From the NCBI RefSeq assembly GCF_015082335.1, contig NZ_BLRL01000017.1, positions 1 to 64,000 on the forward strand: 64,000 nt of DNA. The letters are read 5' to 3'. Within the stretch, counting starts at the first letter, position 1, and every line of letters begins with the position of its first letter. The notes beneath the pieces are model-generated. The model searched no databases. It worked only from the letters and a program-made list of their open reading frames with translations, and was not told where the DNA came from. Below, piece by piece: positions 57,160 to 64,000 of the stretch. This DNA comes from Moritella sp. F3. Its GTDB lineage: Bacteria > Pseudomonadota > Gammaproteobacteria > Enterobacterales > Moritellaceae. Position numbers and translations under genes: made by a program.

Positions 57160-58542
57160 TTGCGCTTTCAAGATTTCGGTATCGATCCACGTTTAATCAG
57201 TTCAATCAAACATTTAGGATTTGAACAAGCAACAGAGGTGCAGGAAGCAGCTATCCCACTTATTTTAGGTGGCTGTGACATCATGGCTACATCGCAAACG
57301 GGTAGTGGTAAAACTATCGCTTACGGTCTGCCAATATTACAGCGTATGTTAAAGCAACGTCGTTTCGAACACCGCGCAGTACGTGCCGTGATCTTAGCGC
57401 CAACACGTGAACTTGCAATCCAAGTACATGCCAACATGAAACACCTGGGCATGAGCTTAGATTATCAAATCCAATTAATTATTGGTCGTGAGTCATTCCA
57501 GCATCAAGAAAAACTGCTGCGTAAAAACCCTGAAGTATTAATTGCAACACCGGGTCGTCTACTTGATCATATTCGTGAAAAATCAATTTCACTTGAGCAC
57601 TTAGAATTCCTTGTGTTAGATGAAGCTGACCGTATGTTAGACATGGGTTTCCGTGATGACGTATCTGCAATTTCAAACAGTGCGCCAAACGTAAAACGTC
57701 AAACAATGTTGTTCTCTGCAACACTAGAACACGTTGATGTTGCCAATATTTGTAACCAAGTATTACGTGCGCCAGAACGTATTGAGATTAATCGCTCAAA
57801 CGATCAACATGAAAAAATTGAACAGCGTCTGCATTTTTCTGACAACCTAACACACAAAGAAGAACAATTAGTTCATCTTGCAAAAACTGAAGATTATCGC
57901 CAACTGTTAGTCTTTACTGCGACGAAGTCAGATACAGAACGTCTAGCAAAACTATTAGTAGATAACGGTATTGATGCCACATCTATTAACGGTGACATGT
58001 TACAAAATCAACGTAAACGTACGCTAGAAGATTTCCGTCGTGGCCGTGTTGAAGTATTGGTTGCAACAGATGTTGCTGCACGTGGTCTTGATATTCGTAC
58101 GTTAAGCCATGTGATCAACTTTGATTTACCAATTAACCCAGAAGACTTTATTCACCGAACTGGTCGAACTGGTCGTGCTGGCGCAAGCGGTATTGCTATC
58201 TCACTCGTAAGCCCGAAAGATTGGACTTCATTTGGTAAGATCGAAAGCTACTTAAAAGTAAAACTGCCTTGCACTATGCTAGAAGGTTTTGAAGCTAAAT
58301 TTAAAGGTCTTAAACCAAAGCCAGCGAAGAAACGTTTACCTGCAAGTAATAAAGGTCGCCCAACGAAGCTGACGCGTAAAGGTGATAAGAATGCACCGAC
58401 GCACAAGCAGAATACTGCGCCGAAACAAGACAAGAAACAATCAATGCGCGATTCAATGGCAAGTGCCGTAGATAGCGGTTTCGCACCGATGAAGAGAAAG
58501 CCAAGAGCTGAAATCATCGACGATGGTCGCGAAGAAGATTAA
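57160..58542 (+). CDS. DEAD-box RNA helicase
   Basis: A 460-residue ATP-dependent RNA helicase. Seen in order: Q-motif region FEQATEVQEAAIPL, Walker A SQTGSGKT, PTRELAIQV, TPGRLLDH, DEADRML, SAT (FSATLE), VATDVAARGLDI and HRTGRTGRAG. The C-terminal tail (about 385-440) is Lys/Arg-rich and disordered, as in RhlE and SrmB relatives. The start is TTG 57160, with AGAGG 9 bp upstream; no near ATG keeps the Q-motif. The 277-bp leader region upstream (56883-57159) has no other gene and could hold cold-response control, not resolved. A strong terminator follows. Confidence 0.93.
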   Translation: MRFQDFGIDPRLISSIKHLGFEQATEVQEAAIPLILGGCDIMATSQTGSGKTIAYGLPILQRMLKQRRFEHRAVRAVILAPTRELAIQVHANMKHLGMSLDYQIQLIIGRESFQHQEKLLRKNPEVLIATPGRLLDHIREKSISLEHLEFLVLDEADRMLDMGFRDDVSAISNSAPNVKRQTMLFSATLEHVDVANICNQVLRAPERIEINRSNDQHEKIEQRLHFSDNLTHKEEQLVHLAKTEDYRQLLVFTATKSDTERLAKLLVDNGIDATSINGDMLQNQRKRTLEDFRRGRVEVLVATDVAARGLDIRTLSHVINFDLPINPEDFIHRTGRTGRAGASGIAISLVSPKDWTSFGKIESYLKVKLPCTMLEGFEAKFKGLKPKPAKKRLPASNKGRPTKLTRKGDKNAPTHKQNTAPKQDKKQSMRDSMASAVDSGFAPMKRKPRAEIIDDGREED

Positions 58543-58548
58543 TCCTAA

Positions 58549-58570
58549 AAACCTGCTCCCGAGCAGGTTT
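58549..58570 (+). terminator. Terminator of the DEAD-box helicase gene
   Basis: Stem AAACCTGCT/AGCAGGTTT with CCCG loop, then TTTT, 6 bp after the stop. Confidence 0.92.
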
Positions 58571-58654
58571 TTTTATTTATACTGGTTGATTCTTTTTGTT
58601 TATACTGTTTTATAAAGAAACGTATAACACAGTTAAGCTCACGGGAGAGCAACC

Positions 58655-59566
58655 ATGGCAGGATTAAGTTTAATCGCCCTACTCGATGATATCGCATCAG
58701 TATTGGATGATGTCGCACTGATGACAAAAGTCGCTGCAAAGAAGACGGCTGGCGTGTTAGGTGATGATCTGGCGCTCAATGCCCAACAAGTATCTGGCGT
58801 CAGTGCCGAACGGGAATTACCCGTGGTTTGGAAAGTCGCGAAAGGATCTTTCAAGAACAAAGCGATTTTAGTACCCGCCGCGCTCCTCATTAGCGCGATT
58901 GCCCCTTGGTTAATTACCCCACTTTTACTTATCGGTGGCTTATTTTTATGCTTTGAAGGTGCCGAGAAACTGCATCATGCTAAGTCAGCAACCGAGCATG
59001 AAAATAATACTGACGATGATTCCTTAGCCGGATTATCCGTTGAAGAATTCGAAAATCAAAAAGTCAAAGGCGCTATTCGTACCGATTTCATCTTATCCGC
59101 CGAGATTATTGTGATCGCGCTGGGCACAGTACAAATTGAATCATTAGCCACCCAGTTAACCGTGGTCAGTTTGATCGCTCTGCTCATGACTATTGGTGTT
59201 TATGGCTTGGTCGCGGGTATCGTCAAAATGGATGATGTGGGTTTATATCTCGTTAATAACAGCCGAGTAAAAACGCTGAAACACTATTTAGGTAATGGCT
59301 TACTTACTTTTGCACCCAAGTTAATGCGCTCATTAGCCGTAATCGGCACGGTTGCGATGTTCTTAGTCGGTGGCAGTATCGTGTTGCACAGTATTCCGGG
59401 CTCTCATGATGTGGTTCATTCGCTACTAACGATGCTACCAGAAGCATTATCACAAAACGTGATAGTCAGTACTGTTGCACCGATTGCGGTCGATGGCTTA
59501 GTCGGATTGTTGGCTGGTTTTATTGTGCTGTTGGTTGTCAGTGGTGTACAAAAATTAAGAATCTGA
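58655..59566 (+). CDS. DUF808 family inner-membrane protein (YedI-like)
   Basis: A 303-residue protein with about six hydrophobic segments. It opens MAGLSLIALLDDIASVLDDV with the acidic and Asp-rich start typical of DUF808/YedI. The conserved KKTAGVLGDDLALNAQQVSG stretch follows. Biochemical role is unknown in the family. GGAG lies 7 bp before the ATG. Confidence 0.9.
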   Translation: MAGLSLIALLDDIASVLDDVALMTKVAAKKTAGVLGDDLALNAQQVSGVSAERELPVVWKVAKGSFKNKAILVPAALLISAIAPWLITPLLLIGGLFLCFEGAEKLHHAKSATEHENNTDDDSLAGLSVEEFENQKVKGAIRTDFILSAEIIVIALGTVQIESLATQLTVVSLIALLMTIGVYGLVAGIVKMDDVGLYLVNNSRVKTLKHYLGNGLLTFAPKLMRSLAVIGTVAMFLVGGSIVLHSIPGSHDVVHSLLTMLPEALSQNVIVSTVAPIAVDGLVGLLAGFIVLLVVSGVQKLRI

Positions 59567-59678
59567 TTAGGAACATTTTTAATGGTAGTTGTTAAGGTAA
59601 TAATGACCTTAACAACTACTGAATAACACAGCTTCATTGTACGGCGTCGTTACTCATTGGTTTTATCTAATCGACTAC

Positions 59679-60215
59679 CTAACACCAAACTTCAGGTTTA
59701 ATGCTAATACTTGTTTCGCCAGATAACACTTGAATATCGCCATCCTGGATCATCAATTGTAGCTCCATATTACGGCTATATAGCTTTTCCATTTGCTCGG
59801 CAGTTTCATCATTAATATATTGAATTGATAAATTATCAGCACTGTATTTAATCTTCTTAAACCACAATCCTGCGCTGCGGCCGCCATACGTATAGATTGT
59901 CGCTTTCTGTGCTTGATTACAGGCTTTCTTCAAACGTTTATCCGATGGTTGGCCTAAATCAATCCATTGCTCGATCACGCCGATATCCGATTTAAACCAA
60001 ATATCCGGTTCTTCATCTTCACCTAGACCTTTAGTAAAGCTCAAGCGTGCCTCTGCATCCACGTTTAGCATCCAGGCTAATAAGCGTAGCATTAGACGGT
60101 TATCGTTCTCTGAAGGATGTTGCGCAAGGGTTAGTGGGATATCATTAAGATAGACATGATTGTCGAGATCAACAATAGATACTTTTGCTTTTAAAATCGT
60201 TGCCGTTAAAGCCAT
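59679..60215 (-). CDS. YaeQ family protein
   Basis: A 178-residue protein matching E. coli YaeQ (about 181): MALTATILKAKVSIVDLDNH, QHPSENDNRLMLRLLAWML, FTKGLGEDEEPDIW, LGQPSDKRLKKACNQA and the C-terminal VWC end are the conserved segments. The fold is PD-(D/E)XK nuclease-like; E. coli YaeQ was linked to RfaH, but function is unsettled. The frame extends to 60248, but ATG 60215 gives the family start. Confidence 0.9.
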   Translation of the reverse strand: MALTATILKAKVSIVDLDNHVYLNDIPLTLAQHPSENDNRLMLRLLAWMLNVDAEARLSFTKGLGEDEEPDIWFKSDIGVIEQWIDLGQPSDKRLKKACNQAQKATIYTYGGRSAGLWFKKIKYSADNLSIQYINDETAEQMEKLYSRNMELQLMIQDGDIQVLSGETSISIKPEVWC

Positions 60216-60283
60216 GGGATTCACTAGTAAAGGGGATATGACAGGCATGATACACCAGTCTTTAAGGCAAGAAAGCTTAAGGT

Positions 60284-60330
60284 AAAAAAAAAGCCTAATA
60301 ATCGCATATTGCTTTCACAACATGCGGCTT
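60284..60330 (-). terminator. Probable terminator of torCA
   Basis: On the minus strand AAGC-CGCAT pairs with ATGCG and GGCTT around a loop and a bulge of about 7 nt, followed by a T run (TTTTTTTTT). It lies 45 bp past torA. Confidence 0.6.
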
Positions 60331-60374
60331 ACTAAGCTTAATCAACAAGTGTTAATTAATGTATCGTTACATCA

Positions 60375-62888
60375 TTAAACAACTTCTTTTGGACCACCAA
60401 ATGAGTTAACAGCGGGTGCTTTGCCTTTGAACTTCTCAAATTCAACCTGACATGTATTCGCAGACGTTGCTTGCGCAAGTTCCGAAGAACCGATATCGAT
60501 TGTTAGGTTGTTTGGATCGCCATAAGTACAAAGTGAACCGATGCTTTCGTCTTCAGGACCATACCAAGCACCCTCTTCGATACGAATAACATTCACAGGG
60601 TAGTTATCATCAACTACAGCACCCGCTAACAACTGACCACGGTCATTGAATACACGGACGATGTCGCCATCTTTAATACCACGTTTTTTCGCATCTGCAG
60701 AGTTCATGTAAACAGGCTCACGACCTTGCACTGAATAGGTTGCACGGAGCGACTCTGATTCACACATTTGTGAATGCAGGCGTTTATTCGGGTGACAAGA
60801 TTGCATCCATACTGGGAATTCATCTGATTTTGGACCACCGTGTGAACGTTCTGTTTTCTCGAACCACATTGGGTGACCTTTACAGTGCTCATAACCAAAA
60901 CGCGCAATCTTACGGCTATAGATTTCAATAAAGCCAGAAGGTGTGCCCAGTGCGTTAACTTCAGGATCTTCACGGAAGTCAGCATGGCGCGTCCAGTTTT
61001 CACCGTCACCGAAGTGGAAGTAACCTTCTTCCCAGAATTCATGGAAGTCAGGCATATCCCATTTACCGGCATTTGCTGTTTTAGATTCGTTATAAAGCTG
61101 CTCTAACCACTGCACTTCACTCTTACCTTGAGTATAGTCTTTACTCTTGCCCCAACGTTTCGTTAGTTCAGTAAAGATCTGAAAGTCAGTTTTAGATTGG
61201 AATAGTGGGTCAACTAGCTTTTTCATACCCAATAAACCTTTCGCGCGGTATGAACCATAAATATCTAAATCGTTACGTTCGTATTGCGTACAAGCAGGTA
61301 GCACGATATCAGAGAAACGACACGTTGCAGTCCAGTTGTAATCAATCGCAATCACAGTTTCCAGTTTTTGGAATGCTGCTTTCATGTTGTTACGATCTTG
61401 ATGACGATGCCAAGGATTACAACCCGTGAATACCATCATTTTGATATCAGGGAAGGTGATTTTTGAGCCATTGGCATCAATCACTTTACCTGGATTTTGT
61501 AGTGCATCAACAAAACGCGCTACAGGGATCGTTGAGCTTGCGCCTTTAAAATCTTTGCTTGTATGGCGGATTGGCTTGCCTGAATCAGGATTACGTGGGA
61601 ATGCACCCGCGCCAACTGCACCTGAAGTAGGTACACCAATTGAGCTATAGTGATGACCATAACTAATACCGCCACCAGGTAGGCCAATTTGACCTATCAT
61701 TGTCGCTAATACAGCGCCCATCCAATATGGTTGCTCACCATGTTGTTGACGTTGAATTGACCAACCAAATAAGAATTGCGTACGGCCATTGGTAATTAAA
61801 CGGGCAAAATCACGAATTTCATCAGCAGGTACACCACAGATTTCACTCGCCCATTCAGGTGTTTTCTCAACTTTATCTTCAGTTTCACCTTGCACATATT
61901 TCAAGAATTCATCGAAGCCAAGTGCATAAGTATCAATGAATTTCTTATCATGCAGATCTTCTTTTACCATAGTATGTGCTACAGCAAGCATGAAAGGTAC
62001 ATCAGTATGTGGGTTGATGTATCTGTGTTCATTACCCAAATAGTTTTGCGTTTTGTTCTTCACAGGATCAACACTGATCACGCGAATTTTCTTCTCTGCA
62101 ACTTTGTCTTTTAGCGCTTCAAGGTATTCAAAGCTATCATGTGTTTCACAGTTCCAACCTACTTGTAGGTTTTTCACTGGATCCGTTGCCCATAAGATAA
62201 TTGTTTTACTGTTATCTAGGATTAACGGCCATGATGTACCTGGTGCATATACTTCTGTCGAGCCAAGTACGTAAGGCAGAATTGTTTGACCAGCACCCGT
62301 TGAGTAATCACCCACATCTTTTACTGACGCGCCATGCATTGCGATCGCACGAGCCATATGGCTACCACAGCTGTGTAATTGACCTGTTGCACGCCAACCG
62401 TTAGCACCAGTATGTAGACCAGATGGGCCATACGTATTTTGAACACGCTCTAATTCTTCATAGAACATGTCTAATGCTTGATCCCAAGTAACACGAATAA
62501 AGCGGTTATCACCACGTTGTGTTGTGTCACTCTTCTCACGGTTTAGATACCAATCTAAACGTACCATAGGGTAGCGAACGCGAGATGGGCTATAGATAAT
62601 ACCTTCAATGCCTTGCAGCATATCAGTTGGATATTTATCTAATTCAAAGGCTTTAACTTCAGTAACTTTACCGCCATGGATTTTTGCACGGAACGCACCC
62701 CAGTGCGAACCAGTTAGTTTCCATTCAGCACGCTCAGCCATCGTCGCCGCACTTGCAGTTTTTGGTGCTAATAAACTAGGACCAATTACAGCAACAGCTG
62801 ATGTCGCCATCACCCCCTTTAAAAAGGAGCGACGACTTACTGATACATTTTCTTTATTAGACTTTTTGTCTCTATTAAACATAGTCAT
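60375..62888 (-). CDS. torA: Trimethylamine-N-oxide reductase TorA (periplasmic, molybdopterin)
   Basis: An 837-residue molybdoenzyme of the DMSO-reductase family. A twin-arginine signal (SRRSFLKGVMATSAVAV, about 15-45) directs folded export. The active-site Ser that binds Mo is in DVGDYSTGAGQ (about 200). Later motifs include FTGCNPWHRHQD and the C-terminal cofactor domain. It reduces TMAO to TMA as a terminal electron acceptor. ATG 62888 follows torC by 13 bp; earlier codons would overlap torC. No torD chaperone gene follows; downstream is YaeQ. Confidence 0.95.
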   Translation of the reverse strand: MTMFNRDKKSNKENVSVSRRSFLKGVMATSAVAVIGPSLLAPKTASAATMAERAEWKLTGSHWGAFRAKIHGGKVTEVKAFELDKYPTDMLQGIEGIIYSPSRVRYPMVRLDWYLNREKSDTTQRGDNRFIRVTWDQALDMFYEELERVQNTYGPSGLHTGANGWRATGQLHSCGSHMARAIAMHGASVKDVGDYSTGAGQTILPYVLGSTEVYAPGTSWPLILDNSKTIILWATDPVKNLQVGWNCETHDSFEYLEALKDKVAEKKIRVISVDPVKNKTQNYLGNEHRYINPHTDVPFMLAVAHTMVKEDLHDKKFIDTYALGFDEFLKYVQGETEDKVEKTPEWASEICGVPADEIRDFARLITNGRTQFLFGWSIQRQQHGEQPYWMGAVLATMIGQIGLPGGGISYGHHYSSIGVPTSGAVGAGAFPRNPDSGKPIRHTSKDFKGASSTIPVARFVDALQNPGKVIDANGSKITFPDIKMMVFTGCNPWHRHQDRNNMKAAFQKLETVIAIDYNWTATCRFSDIVLPACTQYERNDLDIYGSYRAKGLLGMKKLVDPLFQSKTDFQIFTELTKRWGKSKDYTQGKSEVQWLEQLYNESKTANAGKWDMPDFHEFWEEGYFHFGDGENWTRHADFREDPEVNALGTPSGFIEIYSRKIARFGYEHCKGHPMWFEKTERSHGGPKSDEFPVWMQSCHPNKRLHSQMCESESLRATYSVQGREPVYMNSADAKKRGIKDGDIVRVFNDRGQLLAGAVVDDNYPVNVIRIEEGAWYGPEDESIGSLCTYGDPNNLTIDIGSSELAQATSANTCQVEFEKFKGKAPAVNSFGGPKEVV

Positions 62889-62901
62889 ACTTCTCTTTGA
62901 A

Positions 62902-64000
62902 TTAGTGAGCATCTTTGCTGTAATCAGATGAATGGTTTTGTAGATACTTCAAGATAACATCATGTGTATCACCATCTAAGTTCACAAAACCTTGCATGCC
63001 GGCAAACATACCAACCCAAGTATTTGCATCAAAATGCGCTTCAGCTGGTTGGGTATGACAAACACTACATGTTGTTTGGTAAGCGCCTTTCGCATAATCC
63101 CAAATATTTTGTAGGTTTTCTTCATAACCTTTTTTATCAACCCATAGCGTGAACGTTACTTGTTCCCAAGGTAGACCAGTTAAATCATCTTCTCGTTTAT
63201 CACCACGAACGAATAGTGACTCATCTTGCGAAGCTTCTTTTGATAGTGTTGCTTGAACAATGTTTTTCGCAAAATCAAAGTACAATACACGACCGTAACC
63301 TTTGGCTTTATGCCAAGTCACTAATTCAACTTCTAGGCGATCACCAGACTCTGCAATCACTTTAAACTTCGTCGCAGGCGTTAATACACCGAGGTACTCA
63401 GTTTCTTTATCATCTTTATAAAGCGGCGTTTGTACAAGAGAGTAGTACTCTTTACCAATTTCAAATGAGTGACCTTCAAGGTTTTTCGCCATTTTGCCTA
63501 GTTCACTGATAGCAGTGGTATCCATTTCTGGTAAATGGTGAGCAATACCTTTATGGCAATCAAGACAAGATTGATCTCGCTCTGCAGCGCCACGCATTTG
63601 CACCTGTGCCTTTTCAGACATCTTGGTGAAATCCATGCTCTTATAGTCATGGCAGTTACGGCATTCTAAAGAACCATTGGCTTTAAATCGCGCCCATTCG
63701 TTTTGTGCTAAATGCAAACGTTTCGACTCAAATTTCTCTTTGGTATCGACGGTACCAAGTAACCAACCAAATACGTCTTTACTCGCACGTGCTTTTGCAG
63801 CAATTTTATTCTGCCAGCGATGTGGAACATGACAATCAGGACAAGTAGCACGCACACCACTTCGATTAGACCAATGGATCGTGCTTTGAATTTCTTGGTA
63901 GTTATTCTCTTTCATACTATGACAAGAAATACAGAATGCTTCCGTGTTAGTTGCTTCTAGTGCAGTATTGAAACCACCCCAAAAAATAACACCAGCAAGG
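62902..64000 (-). CDS. torC: Pentahaem c-type cytochrome TorC (5' end outside window)
   Basis: The reading frame continues past the right edge: the last 28 codons upstream read LAGVIFWGGFNTALEATNTE, then AFCISCHSM, so the visible Met at 63915 is internal. It has five CxxCH haem sites: CISCH, CPDCH, CRNCH, CLDCH and CSVCH. The first four belong to the NirT/NapC-type quinol-oxidising domain; the last is in a C-terminal domain (HFDANTWVGMFAGMQGF) shared with E. coli TorC. It hands quinol electrons to TorA. Only the N-terminal anchor is missing. Confidence 0.95.
   Translation of the reverse strand, partial: LAGVIFWGGFNTALEATNTEAFCISCHSMKENNYQEIQSTIHWSNRSGVRATCPDCHVPHRWQNKIAAKARASKDVFGWLLGTVDTKEKFESKRLHLAQNEWARFKANGSLECRNCHDYKSMDFTKMSEKAQVQMRGAAERDQSCLDCHKGIAHHLPEMDTTAISELGKMAKNLEGHSFEIGKEYYSLVQTPLYKDDKETEYLGVLTPATKFKVIAESGDRLEVELVTWHKAKGYGRVLYFDFAKNIVQATLSKEASQDESLFVRGDKREDDLTGLPWEQVTFTLWVDKKGYEENLQNIWDYAKGAYQTTCSVCHTQPAEAHFDANTWVGMFAGMQGFVNLDGDTHDVILKYLQNHSSDYSKDAH

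Overview
The window is chromosomal DNA from a marine gammaproteobacterium of about 40% GC. Gene content and protein similarity suggest the Moritella/Psychromonas/Vibrio neighbourhood, most likely Moritellaceae; this is inferred from the sequence alone. Signs are the rsmJ/prlC/gor neighbourhood, a tRNA-Thr/Tyr/Gly/Thr cluster before secE-nusG-rplKAJL-rpoBC, a thiCEFSGH operon behind a TPP riboswitch, C4-dicarboxylate TRAP genes with DctBD, and a torC-torA pair for TMAO respiration. I see no insertion sequence, prophage, CRISPR array, integron or defence island. Most of the window is core genome.

Layout: 1-391 holds the promoters and leader of an rRNA operon that runs out of the left edge, then the terminator of a YheO-like regulator. 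0.4-9 kb: yheO-like, rsmJ, a GGDEF/EAL protein, prlC and divergent gor. 9-18 kb: a chemotaxis receptor, an EamA transporter, an aminopeptidase P, a DyP peroxidase, a RibD-like reductase, and a copper-handling trio (small anchored protein, PCuAC, SCO). 18-25 kb: an Lrp-type regulator, dctBD, and the convergent dctPQM operon with a sigma-54-type promoter. 25.5-27 kb: a second EamA transporter and a beta-barrel protein. 27-34 kb: the thiamine operon. 34-47 kb: transcription and translation genes, all on the minus strand, ending upstream in four tRNA genes. 47-52 kb: birA, murB, a GNAT acetyltransferase, aroG and glpX. 52-60 kb: a MOSC/reductase/ferredoxin fusion, a YhhN protein, a tiny ORF, a catalytically defective hybrid histidine kinase, a DEAD-box helicase, a DUF808 protein and YaeQ. 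60-64 kb: torA and the 5'-truncated torC.

How the genes work together: DctB/DctD should sense C4-dicarboxylates and switch on dctPQM through sigma-54. ThiC, E, F, S, G and H make the pyrimidine and thiazole halves of thiamine and join them, under TPP control. TorC passes quinol electrons to periplasmic TorA. The ribosomal protein block shows the usual L10 leader and an rplL-rpoB attenuator.

No whole new system is evident. The points most worth a second look are: a decayed tRNA-Trp copy where tufB would be expected; three promoters (secE, rplK, rplJ) whose -10 boxes sit inside inverted repeats; a hybrid kinase that has lost both phosphoacceptor residues; a 35-bp perfect palindrome inside an outer-membrane protein gene; and a ThiE fused to a decayed ThiD-like domain.
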